From Rapana venosa (lineage: Eukaryota; Mollusca; Gastropoda; Neogastropoda; Muricidae), in contig CM054134.1 in assembly GCA_028751875.1 (NCBI GenBank), positions 50,542,751 through 50,606,750 on the forward strand: 64,000 bases of DNA. Direction: 5' to 3'. Below, piece by piece: positions 25,321 through 39,100 of this stretch; positions within the stretch are counted from its first letter, which is position 1; every line of letters starts with the position of its first letter. The notes below the pieces were generated by a model. The model searched no databases, had not been told where the DNA came from, and worked only from the letters and a program-made list of their open reading frames with translations. The position numbers were made by a program, and so were the translations under genes.

Positions 25321-25755
25321 TTCACCATGGTTTAGAATTCCAGTAATACATGAAGTCCCTGGAGACAGTCCATGTGGGAAAAGATATAGACTTGAAGACA
25401 AATTGCACACTTCTGATGACTGAAATATAACCATAATCTCACATGCAAAAGCATAAGTGATGGAAAAAAAAAATCCTGAATCAAATTCTAGCCTTATTGG
25501 CAATACTTTTTTTTGGAAACGCACAATGCTAACTCATCTAATCAACTCATCTATTGAATACCTAAAAGTTTTGATCTTGAATTTTCATGCTACCATTTGC
25601 TTTACACAACAGTAATAATATATACCATTCTTTCTTCCCAGTAAATTTATCTCTTTTGAAAGAAAAAAAAAAGTGTACATGTGGAAAAATGAGTGATCCC
25701 AACACTTTAACTAGGGACAAAACTTGGAACTTATAAATATGTCCACATCACATTT

Positions 25756-26041
25756 TCAACACAAAACATTAGTGTCATCATTCTTATACAACAGGGAATC
25801 CGGCTTCTCAAGAGAGCTGGATTCTGAAAGACTATTGGCAGAGTCATTAGCGAATGCTGTCCCCAAATGTCCCTTCTTCTTCTGTTCCTCGTGTTCATCG
25901 ATGTAAAAGTGAACAGGATGAGTCCTCTTCTTGGGCAGGCAGTTTTCTTTGGGCTCTTCCACTTCGATGATAGCAGGACCATTGGAGGCGTGGTCCATGT
26001 TGCCTTTTTCCCGACTTTTCTTGCCACGCTTTTTCATCTTC
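25756..26041 (-). CDS. SLC4 exon 20 (C-terminus, stop codon)
   Basis: Encodes residues 1103-1197 and TGA at 25756-25758. The sequence is charged, [17 protein letters not shown]... with [16 protein letters not shown], and ends DDTNVLC. Vertebrate NBCn1 ends in a PDZ ligand; this tail has no clear class I PDZ motif. The 3' UTR lies toward lower coordinates, but I could not place its poly(A) site. Confidence 0.93.
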
Positions 26042-27301
26042 CTGTAAGCAATTTCATGACCCCCCCCAAAAAAAAAGGTTATTAATCAAGTAATTATGTA
26101 ATCATTTTCTCTAGCAACAGCATGTCCTTTGAAGTGTATCAGGCTTTGAACCAGATACATGATGGGGTTTGTTGTTGTTCTTCTGTTATTGTTGTTTGTT
26201 TTGGGTGGTTCTTTGTTTCTTGGTCTTTCTGTTTTGCCAAATATTTGCTGCAAGGTTATGTTCCGATTCGTTTATCAGCATTGTTTCCTTTTTCTCTTTT
26301 TCCCTAAAAAATTCTGTTGAGCTTGTAAATGTGTGAACATACACACATGCATGTACATTCACTTCAATTCAGCTCAAATATTTTATCTCACAAAAAGTAA
26401 AATTTTAATTTGAACTGAATTGAATGTGAACATGCGTGTGCATATGTTCACACATTTACAATCTCAACATACATGTGTAAAATTGTGCGCCTGTACCTGT
26501 ACATGCATCCATAAATGCTTAACTATCTTCATGTTTGAGGTTTGCCTCCTTGCTTCAACAATGGATATTCATTCAACAGCAAGAATAGTGTCTGAAAAAT
26601 TGTATAACCCAGCAGACAACTGAGGTCATTCTTTCCATCAACTCCTTCACAAAAGAGAAGGATATGCACATAGCAAGAAGCTAATTTGCCCTCAAAAGGC
26701 TGAACAGACTTGCGTCTGACTTGATGCCTCTGAAGATACTGACAACACACATCAAGAATCACCTTGCCCCACAAAGAAAGATTTCTCTACAGTGCTACAC
26801 TATGAAGACCAGTATGCTCAGAAATCTTAGAGATGGTCAGAAACATTTTCACTGCCTTTTCTGCTTTTATTTGTTTTGTGTTTTATGGGTCTGGTTGGTT
26901 TGGGGTTGTTGTGGTTTTCTTAACCTTTCCCTAGCTGACAAGATTCAATGATGGGAATGAGAGCTTATGAAAATGACCAGAAGATTCTGCTAGCTAGTGT
27001 TTTTCTGATAAAACTGTTCCTAATACTTCACTTTCTTTTCATTCGACACATCCATTTGCATTCAAGAAACAATTGTGCCTGCATACACATACAAGCACAT
27101 GCACACAGACACACAACACACACACCCCCCATACACACAATCATGCACACACATTAATGCACAAACACTCGTGCACACATACTCATGAACACACACACAC
27201 ACCATACATACACTCATGCACACACTCATGCACAAACTTCAATCACACACACACACACACACCATACATACACTCATGCACACACTCATGCACAAACATT
27301 A

Positions 27302-27350
<49 letters not shown>

Positions 27351-30300
27351 AACAACACACAAAACTGACCGTTTCTTGGCTTCAGCTTGCTTCTCGTCCT
27401 GAAAGTTGACCAGGCTGGAGGAGGACTCGTTGTGCATGATGCTTTTCCACATGGCGGTGCGCGACATCTCCTCGCTGATGTTGACCTGGTCCATGTTGGC
27501 AGCGATGGTGATGGTCTCCATCTTCAGCCCCAGAGGCTGCAGGTCACCACCACTGCCGCCATCAGGCTGTGTGGGGTCTGTGGGCTGTTCATAGTCATTC
27601 AGCTGTAATGCATGCATGTGAGAGAACTAAACTGATCTGAAATAAAGGGGCAGGTTGACTGTGTTTGCACACTGCTCATGGTCGTTCAGTTATACTGCAT
27701 GATGTGAGAGAACAAAACTGATCTGAAATAAAGGGGCAGGTTGACTGTGTTTGCACACTGCCCATGGTCGTTCAGTTATATTGCATGATGTGAGAGAACA
27801 AATCTGATCTGAAATAAATGGGCAGGTTGACTGTATTTGCATGCTGTTCATAGTCATTCAGTTATATGGCATGCATGTGCATGAACAAAACTGATCTGAA
27901 ATAAATGGGCAGGTTGACTGTATTTGCATGCTGTTCATAGTCATTCAGTTATATGGCATGCATGTGCATGAACAAAACTGATCTGAAATAAATGGGCAGG
28001 TTGACTGTGTTTGCATGCTGTTCATAGTCATTCAGTTATATGGCATGCATGTGCATGAACAAAACTGATCTGAAATAAATGGGCAGGTTGACTGCATTTT
28101 CACGCTGTTCATGGTCATTCAGTTATATGGCATGCATGTGTGTGAACACAACTGAGCTGAACTAAATGGTCAGGCTGATTCATGTGCATGCTTTTAGAGT
28201 TCATTCAGTTGTAATGCATACATGTGCCTGAACAAAACTGTTCTAAAATAAATGGTCAGGTTGATAATGCATGCCTGTGCATGAACAGAACTGATCTGAA
28301 ATAAATGGTCAGGTTGACTGTATGTGTATGCCGTTCATGGTCATTCAGTTAAAATGCATTGATGTGCATGAACAGAACTGATCTGAAATAAATGTTATAA
28401 AATAAGACTGATCTAAAACAAAATAATTAATGTTCACATTGATTCGTCATCTCCATGCCATTCATGGTTATTCATTTGTTATGCATGCAGACAAAGTTGT
28501 TCTAAAACAAAACTGATATGAAATTAATCATTAAAATAAAAATGATTTAAAATAAAAATGTTCAGGTTGATAGCTTTCATGGTCATTGAGTTGTCAGTCA
28601 GGCATGCATGTGTGCAGATATGAGTGATCTCCAATGATGTCATGTTCTCTATCGATGTCACTGGTGTGTCAATGAGTTATATCCAAGATATGACTCTGTC
28701 TTTATCTTTATCAAGAATATGATACATGTCTCTATGGTGTTCACTTTTGCTGACTAAAGCACTGTCCTGTCCTCATTATCTTCATCAGGCCTTCTGCATG
28801 AAAAGCTTTATGTCAAACTTTATATTGGCACCATCCTCACTCATCGTATAACATAAAAGTTTAAAACTTTAATATTGGCATCATCAGTCTTAGTCATAAA
28901 GTGTAAAAGTTTATTTTTCAAGTTTCATCAAAAACAGATTTTTCTTCTTTGACAGTTGTAAAGCATGTAAAAGTGTCAATAACATGTTTCAGGCATTTCA
29001 TTGTACTAGTAATACACTGTTGTCAATGATATTCATTTCATAAAATTAAAAGAGCACAATACAAATAGATGAGTATGATAAGCATTTTACAATTATCTCT
29101 TATAAAGTCTAAATAAAAAATCATGATTAACAATAAATAGACTAACAATAACACCAAAAATTACAATATCAACAACATTTGAAATACTAGTATTAAAGAC
29201 AAATTTTTTTTCTTCTACCACTTCCTCTGCTATCATTACGGTCTCAGAGCCCATTTTCATATGCTCTATGCGAACAGTGTTTAAAATCAGGGTAAAGAAA
29301 ATTATCTTATAAGTACACACACACACATCATTTCATCATCGATTCCCGTTCAAGGTGATATTTTCCCCTGGAGTTAACATCAGTGCAGACTCCACTCTCC
29401 CCAAAAGTCCTTCGGATGAGACTATAAACCGAGGCCCCGTGTGCAAACACAAACAGAACACCTTGTACACATGTTAAATCCTGTTCCGCTTCTTGTAAGA
29501 GTAGGCCATTGTGTGCCGGTGGGAACAGATGACAAAATTTACAAAACCGCATACACACGGGGACTGGATGTAAAAAAACACATAAGGCTTATATATATTC
29601 CATTATCCTCGATATAAAACAATAAAATCAATAAAAAATAAAATTCACACACACACACCACACACACAACACTGATTATTTTTTCCCCCACCAGTCCATC
29701 CTGCTGGTCCTCATCCTCCTTGGCCCTCTTGTGGGCTTCTGGCATGATGTCATCCAGCCACTTCAGCTCTTTCTGGTCAAACACCTTGTTCAGCGCCGCA
29801 CGGATGAAGCACATAGCCAGCACCTGCACACAGCAAGGAAGACATGTATGGAAAACAGACATGAAGAAAGAAATGAAAACAATCTCTTCTGGGCCTGCTT
29901 GGCTGCTCAGGTAGGGTGTCCGATGCTCTATCACAGCGTGCAAATGCAGCATAACTCAGGCATGGGCCCAGGGCCCAGGGCTAAAATTATCCTCTTCCTT
30001 TTACCAAGTCCAAATGGGGTCAGTTTCTACTATAAGTAGCACCAGCTGGGTTGGGATAGCCTAGTGGTTAGAACATTGCACTCGCAATCTGACGACCCGG
30101 GTTCGATTTCCGTTCAAGGGGATATTTTCCTCTGGAGTTAACACCAGTGTAGACTCCACTCTCCCCAAAAGTCCTTAGGATGAGACTATAAACTGAGGTC
30201 CCGTGTGCAAATGCACCCAGAACATCTTGCGCACACGTTAAATCCTGTTCCGCTTTTCGTAAGAGTAGGCCATTGTGTACTGGTGGGAACAGATGACAAA

Positions 30301-33300
30301 ATTTACAAAACCACATACATACGGGGACTGGATGTAAAAAAGCACATAAGTGCTTATTCCATTATCCTCGATATAAAAGAATAAGATAAAAATAAATAAA
30401 TAAAATAACAAAATAATAAATAAATGGAATGGATAGCAGCTGACAGTAGCTGAAAGTGGGGAAAACTGACAGTTGCGCTATTCAAGGGTATTGTTTCAAA
30501 TCCCACCTACACAGGGTTCGGTTTGATGAGGTTTGTTTCTTCAGAGTGAACATTTGTATGACTCCAACCCCCTTCTGGTCCTTCATAAATATACAATGTA
30601 ACACGTAAGTCAAGTCCTATTCCATCTTTCAAAGAAAGAAGCGTTGTCCATCACATGCTGGTAAGAATGGATGACATTAAACGAAAACATACACAATGGT
30701 GTTGTGTTTAGACATTATCCTCGAACACGGATTGTGGCTGTCTCAATGGTGAAAGTAAGAATCCCTGCATAAGCAAAAATCTCACCAAGAGTTTTAACCA
30801 ATAAATGGAAAAGAAGATGATGATGGAACTCTTCTTTTTCTGTTATTTGTCTCTTTCTTTTGACTAATGCTTAACCTTGACTTTTCATCCTCATCCTCCT
30901 CTCTGTCAAACTGAATCGGGGATTTAACACTGATATACCCAGCATGCAATCTGTGATCTGGAGAGGGGTGAACTCATCCAGGTTCACCTTACTGCCTCAA
31001 ATGGTTGAGAACAGTGCTTCAGTCCTTGCTCAGGGAGTGAAGGGAAAAGTCGAACCAAGTGAAGGCCAAGTCTTACCATGACCGGGAAGACCACGTTGAC
31101 CTTGTTGATCATCTTGATAGCACACAGGGCCACCAGGCACAGCACCTGGATGGCAGTGAACAGGTGGACACGGCGGGTGGGCACATGGCGCAGGTACAGG
31201 TAATCGGGCTGGTACTTGGCAGGCATGAAGATGATGGCGATGCGATCCATCAGCTGCATCCCTCGTAACGACGACACGCCCATGTAGAGGAACACCCCGT
31301 ACAGCACTGGCATGGGGATGAACTGAAAGGTTAACACAGATCAGTGAGTTGTCTGCGGGAATAAGCAATTACAATGCCTCAGGTTTTTTTCATTTAGCTT
31401 TACGTTTATAGTGACTGCATGACACTGTCTACAACATAAGCATATTTACACATAATGAATTTGTTTAAACAGTTTCTAGGTAAGGACAGCTTTTTACCAT
31501 GTTCTCTGCAAATTTTTTTTTTTTTTTTTTTTACTCCTCATTACCATCATCATCATCATACTGAAATGATATTTACAGCATGCCTACAGTGCGCAAATCC
31601 AGCATAACTCAGTCAAGGGTCCAGGACCAGTGTTAACCACTAGACTGCCTTACCCCGGAAATTCTCCGGGGCTAAACGTGCACCCTATACGCCAACAACC
31701 CGGAAAATTTCCGGGGTGTCGAACTGAAGTAAACAAGCCTGCTTCCTTGACTACAGTTAAAGGGAAACAACTCCAAAATTAATGTCGGTCACTCTCCTGT
31801 TGCTTGGCAACATCGAGCTGCAAAAACCGTTTCAAAAACGATCGTTTTTTCGCTCGTATTTTGTGTTTTTATGCATGACTGCTTGGGAAGTTCTTGTTCA
31901 AAATTGCTGACACTTCTTGTTGAAGGCATAAATAACTTTACACAGCTGTAAAAGTGGCAAATAAAACTCCCTAACAGTGATGACAACGATCGAGTATGAT
32001 TCAGGAGATGGTGTATTTAAAAAACAATGAATGTTTGACATTTTTGTGATGGGGAGGTACTCAGAATGACAGTGGTGATGAAGAAATCGTATTTATGGTC
32101 GATTTTTTACATTTTAAATATATTTTCGCAGTGAAATATCATGCTAACTAATTTGAGATTGCCTCGAAGTAATCTACAATATATATACTGTCATTGGGTA
32201 GACTATCAGGAACATTCATGTAGTAGTTTCTGAGTAAGAGGGATATAAACATAGCAGTGGTACATAAGAATTTTATTCCCCGGCATATAGGGTGCACTTG
32301 CACTGGGCAGTTAAGAGGTTAAAATTAGCGCACCCCTTACTTTAACCAAGTCCAAGAGTTGTCATTCCCTGCTATAAGTAGCACCAGCTGGGCTGGGATA
32401 GGATAGAATGAATAGCAGCTGAGAGTAGCTGAAAGTGGGGGAAACTGACAGCTATGGCCGTCTTTTGAAGATCCTTGAGCACGAACAGCACTCATCCATA
32501 CAAACTGCAATGTAACTGTTTACTTTTAAACTGACAACAACAACAAAGTAAATGCAAACAATCTTTTCATAGTCCTGTCTTCATGAGAGTCCTGGCCTCT
32601 AACAGCAAACCTGCAGAGACAATGTCACACAGCTGAAATGTGATGTTATGAGAGAATACAGGACAACTCCTGCCCTGAACCATGGCACACATCAGGAACT
32701 GCGCAACAGCACCACGAAGATCTTACAATAGTCATGAAGGGAGAAAACCAAAGTGGTATGGTCATGTCAAATAATATGACAGCCTCTTCAAAGACCACCT
32801 TGCAAGGCACAGTAGGCAGACACAGGAAGATGGGTGGACAACATCAATGACTGGACTCAAAGGCTATGCTGAGACACAGGCATTGGTGCTTAACCACCCA
32901 AGATGGAAAGCGTTGATGTTTTTGTCGGTGCAGTATCCCTACGATCACTCTTGGTAAAGAGAAGGGTAGTGTATCATAAGAGTAGGGCTAAAACCTACTC
33001 TCTAATACTTACCTTTAAAACTGAGGTGAAAGTGACGGAGATTCCAATGAAGAGGAAAATGGCAACACCAGTCACTCTCTGTTCCCTGTGGAGAAACAAG
33101 ACATCTTGTCAGTACATCAAATAGCTGTATTTTAATTTACATAATCTTATTTTTATCATGGTATCTTCAATCCTTGACAAAAACACAGTCATGCACTACC
33201 TACAGAAAACACAGAAAATGTAACATTACCCTGCCATAAAGTCACCTGTATGATAAAGATATTCTCAGACAGAATCTATCTAGGTTTATTTTTTATTCAT

Positions 33301-36139
33301 TCAATAGAAGAAGAAAAAACTATTACTTCAATCATGTGCAGGAAACAAGGCATAATCAGTTAAATAATGTGCATGTGGGTGCATTGTTTTGATTTTATTT
33401 ATATTGTGCTTTCACCAATTCTCATTATGGGAAAAAAAAGAAAATAGTTGGGGGGGGTGGGGGGTTGTTTGGATTTTTTTTGTTTATATACTAGTCAGTT
33501 TTATTTGATACTTATCACTTGGGTTTGTTGTCAAGAAGTGTAACTTCACTTTGTTCCGATTCAACCTCCAGCCACATTGTTGCACTGTGAACCTAGGCCA
33601 ATCTACATCAAATTTATTCAGTGCTCGCTCTCTCACTCCGCCCCCCCCCCCCTCTCTCTCTCTCTCTCTTTCCCCCCCTGCCTCTCTCTCTCTTCCACCC
33701 CCCCCCCTCTCTCTCTCTCTCTCCCCACAAGCTGACCTGACTCCAAGAAACTTGGGTTGTTCCCCAGGAGCAGAGCACTGGGACTCTTTCTTCAGGCTGT
33801 TGACGTGGCTGATGGAGAGAACGGTGGCGGCCACAAACCAAGGCAGGCCCAGGCAGGAGCAGATCATGATCAGTATGGCCACAATGAACAGGTCCAGGTG
33901 ATACCCGCTCCCTTTCTGTTGGAAGAACACAGGGACAAAGAAGCTGATGCTGTACATCCTCAGCATAGGAATCAGATAACAAACATTCCCAAAGTCAGAA
34001 TACAGCTACCTATATGGTGGGGGAAAAAATTGGTCGCATATGTAAATATCTTACCATAAGTGAACCTCAGAGCTCTAGCAAAGAAACAACAACAAAAAGA
34101 AAACTAGCACCAAAGTCGTACATATCAGACACAGTAACTGTTATTCTGATTCAGGGGGCGCAGATGGTAATGGTAAGTCTTTAACAACAACAAAAAGTCT
34201 TTTAGATCAGATCAATGTCTCCTATGCAATGTGTACTTAGTTTACATAAAAGAACCCGCAGCAACAGAAGGGTTGTCTCTGGCAAACCTCTGAATTAAGA
34301 AAATAAATCAACTCCTATGGCATATATGCAAGCAAAAATACTCAATTCAAATGGGTGATACTGCTCTGTGGTGATGCTTTCTCCTAAGGAGAGCAGCCAA
34401 AACTTTACGCAGAGAAATATGCCATCACCATATGTAATATATAATACAATATAAAACAACAATACAACTCAAAAGTACTAAGACAAAAATCTTCAGCTCA
34501 CAGGATCCAGAATCTTTCTCCTTGTATGTGTTCACTAAATTCAGTCCTAGGATATGACTTCAAGTCCTGAGACTGTCACCCCTACTGATTTATATTTATA
34601 TTTTATATCTTATATTTATATTTATACCACTTTAAGTCACGGCAGATTTCTCTGCATGAAATTCGGGCTGCTCTACCCGGGGAGAGCGCACCGCCACAAG
34701 AGCAGTGCCACCCTCTTTTTTCTTTTTCTTGTCTGCAACTACTATATAGGTTTCCCTATCTGAGTGGCTTTTTTCTACAGAATTTTGCCAGGGTCAACTC
34801 TCTTGTTGCCGTGGGGTTTATTCACATGTGCTAAATAATTATGTGTAACATACGGGACCTCGATTTATCGTCTCACCCGAAAGACTAGCGCCCAGACCAC
34901 GACTCATGGTCTAATGGATGGGGGAAAAGTTTCGGGTCCAAACGGAATTCAAACCACCGCACACTTCCGACCCGGACATTTCGCTTTATAGACAGGCGTG
35001 TTACCTCTCGACCACCAACCCACCTCTACTGATAAGTTTGATTAAGGGAAAAGAACAGGTCAGTATCATATTCAACTTTTAGGTACCTTATGTTTCATCT
35101 CAGATGAAAACCTAACAACAGGGAGTGCCACTTTATACATGGTGTCACTATAAAGTGACAGACACATAAACTGTATGCCATATAACTGATGATCTCCAAA
35201 TTGTGTGTGTGTGTGTGTGTGTGTTCTTATTCTTGCATGCTTGCGTACATGTATGCAGGTAGACATGCATACATACATATTGTTACCTGAGTGCATCTGA
35301 ATCAGATTGAGTATCTTCATGATCACTATAAGTAGACAGCTCTTGTTCAACTAGCGAAAAATAACGCCCTGACACATATATACTCAATTCAATGCCTTTT
35401 TCCTTGAAAGAGAAAGATACCTAGAAAACAAAATCTTCTCCCCGCTTCATCATCCATATCTAAAACTACACAATCATGTAAAGAAAGAGGTATGAAACGG
35501 ATATAGGAGTAGTAGACCCATTTGATACATGATCCACACACAGCTCCATAAAAAAACAACAACAACAACAACAATGGAAGCCATACTGACTATCAGCTTG
35601 TTCTCCTTGCGGTTGACGATGACGGCGGTGATCTGCTGGTCCATGAAGATGAGGATGACAGCCAGCAGGGCAGGGATAATGCAGGCCACAGGAGCCCAGG
35701 CTGGGTTTTCTTTGGTGGGGTGAATCAGCCACCCTCGGTTAGGATTGGTGGGCTGCAAGTCAGTCACATATCATAATTAATAAACCTTTTTCATCACAAT
35801 CTTTTCCTGATTTCTATTTATCTACAAGTTCAAAAAAACCAGTCTGCTTGCAACATGAAGATCTGTCTGATTATGTCAGAGCTGGCTTTATACAGATATA
35901 TACTGAAAAAAGCTTGTACATGATGCCAAATATATAGAACTTGCAATAATAAAAGAACAAAACAGAACTTGCAACAATTTGTGACAGTTTTAATGTGAGA
36001 TTTTAAAAAAAATTTTGATAACAAAACTCTCTCATGACTTCAGATGGCAAAAATGAATGACTACATTATAAGAACATGAAATCTAAAAGTGTTAAGAATC
36101 CAATAACAAACCTACACAAAATAAAGATATATATACATA

Positions 36140-36179
<40 letters not shown>

Positions 36180-39100
36180 CATAAACACTAATATGTATTT
36201 CATAATCATACAGTACTTGTGGTCAGAGAAATGTCATACTCACAGAGAAGTTGTCAGGAACATGGAGTTTGGGGGTGGGGATTCCCACAAAGTAATCTGT
36301 CAACACCATGGCCAGTATGGCAAGCAGCACTGCAAAGTCACTCACTGTGGTTCGAATCTGCACACGTTGGGCCATGATATTTCTGATAACTCGTTCATAC
36401 ATACATGCAGAAGAATAAAAAACATTACAGATACATATCAAAGTCAAAAGAAAAATACATGACAAGTTCTTCCCTGTGGTTTGGGCTTGTTACCAGAATC
36501 CTGCAAGCTTTAAGATTGACCTTGAGCCTTCTCTACAGGAGTGTGGTGAAGGCGTTACATTGACGTGTGTGTACTCTGCACAATTTAACACTTCTACTGT
36601 GTAGAATACCATGAATATTTTTTTCAGTGCAATGAAGACCTCACATGTGAAGCTAGAAGCACATACAGCCCCCGAGTGAAAGAACATGCCTGTATGAACA
36701 GACCCTCCCTGACAGCTGAGGCAAAACATTGCATAGCAGCAAAGACACAAGACATTGCGTTTCATTATCCATGAAAACCACACAACTCTTTGATTTCTCT
36801 CTCACAAAAACTCTATAAGAAAGAGGCACAGAAGATCATGGAAGGAAATTATGGCCTCAACAGAAAAAGTGGATATGAGTTCCCAAGAATCTACCAGACA
36901 ATAGTCGGTTTGTGTGTGGCAGAGGACACTCAAGATGATAGATAGCCAGTCCCTCAAGACTAACCACACAGCAAGGTGTGTGTGTGCGTTTGTGTGTGTG
37001 TGTGAGTGCATGCATGCATGTGTATTTCTCATCATCTGGTAAAACATGGCCAAGTTTTGTTAGTGCTCTATTTTGAAATAATCGGTTGTTCTTTCTCACA
37101 CACACACACAGTATATAAACAGATTCACACACACACACACATACACAAACCACAACCTTCCGCCCAACATAAGACACTCACCGCAGTGCCAAAGAAGGGG
37201 GTGTTCCTGAAGACCTTCATGAAGTAGCACAGAGAGAACGTTCCCAGAAACAGCAGCACAGAGAAAAAGAACACATCAGCGTAGTAGACAGGAGCATTAC
37301 ACCCCTCCCCTATCAGCGTTCCATTGAACTGTGTACAGTTTTCCGTTCCGATCGTGTCCACAGAAATGTTTGGACTCAGTGTCACCCCTGTCAGGTTGCA
37401 GGAACAGTTCAACACAGCATCGGGATCCGTGTTCACGGGAAACTCCTCAGAGATCTTCACCAGTTTTTTTAAAGCCTCGTAGATAAAGATGAGGGAGATG
37501 AGGGCGGCGAAGGATTCTTCGGTGAAGCGGGTGATGTAGCGCACCCAAGCGGAAAGGTCAAAGGCTACCATGACGATGAGAAACAGTCCCGTCCACATGC
37601 CGATCCAAAACCGCATTTCCAGGTAGTTCAGGGAATAGTCGCTGAAAGATGGAGGGAAATGTCATCATTTGCTGCCTATTTCTTTAGCATGTTTTTACTC
37701 TTTCTTTTTTCATTCCTTGCCTAAAGCTCTGAGGTTCATCAAAGAGATTTTTAAGTATCTGACCATTTTTGCCCACCATTGTAACTTCCAGGATGATATC
37801 TAAACATGACAATAGTGTGCATGCGTTTCTGACTCTGTCAACTGTTCTTACTGCCAGCATAAAATGGCCTCCTCTTCTGAAAGGCGGAACTGGTTTTAAC
37901 ATATGCACAAGATGTTCTGCATGTATTTGCACATGGGTCCTCCATCTATAATCTCATCTGAAAGACTTTCAGGGGAGTGGAGTCAGTACTGATGTTAACT
38001 CCAAGAACAAAAATGCCCTTGAACAGGTACTTTAATTTAATGGTGGCTCAAACTCGAGCTGTCAGATCACGAGCTCAACACTCTTAACAACTAAGCTATC
38101 CTGCCCGCATTTTAATATCTAAGTTGATGTATGAAAAAAACAGGTGTATGAATATATGTTATATAACATAAATATGTTACTGTGTATGTATGCATTTGTG
38201 AGTGTGTATGTGTGAATGTGCCTATTCTGTGAGTGATTATGCAATATAGTTACAATGCCAACATTTTGCTGGTATTAAGTAGAAAATATGTCCTGAAATA
38301 TCAAAAGCTTTCATGCCCTTGTTCATTACTGTGCATGTCTGTTACTTCAAGCACAATGTTTGAATCAAGCATACTCCAAGTAAGATTTATATGCTAATTT
38401 CTGTGGAAAGTACCTGTGGTCTGAAGGTATAAGTTTAAGGCAACATAATTTCTTGTGTGCACATGGGGTGTGTGCGAGTGTCTGTCAGTGTGTGTGTATG
38501 TGTGGGTGCGCACATGTGTGTCCTTTATTTATTCTTTTTTTCTTTATCTCCAAGATAATGGAATAAGCACTCATGTGCTTTTTTACATCCAGTCCCCGTG
38601 TGTATGCCGTTTTGTGAATTTTGTCATCTGTTCCCACCGGCACACTATGGCCTATTCTTCTGAAAAGTGGTAAGGGTTTGAACGTGTACGCAAGATGTTC
38701 TGCATGTGTTCGCACATGGGACCTCAGTTTATAGTCTCATCTGAAAGACTTTTGTGGAGAGTGGGGTCGGCACTAATGCTTGCATGCATGTGTGCCTGTA
38801 TGCATACATGCACACATATATATACCTGCACATACATATGTGCTGCTGCATGCATATATTAATGCATACATTTATGCGTGCATCCCTGCACATGCATGGC
38901 CTGCTTACAAGCACCCTAACTCGTGTTAAAGCACGTCTCTGTACAACCTACTGCCTTACTTGCAGAACTTGCTGAGGATGGTCTCGAAGACCAGGACTGG
39001 TCCAGTGCTGCCCAGGATGGTGAGAGGCTGCCCAGCACACAGGGTGTACACAATGCCGCAGATAGCCCCGGACAACATGCTCTCTAAGGCAGCCTGCACA

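Noticed and set aside
33484..33735. Extension of exon 15 as an open frame through the (GA)n tract
   Set aside because: A GT donor at 33736-33735 and the match of exon 16 (EQRVTG) to the family show that the frame beyond is intron.
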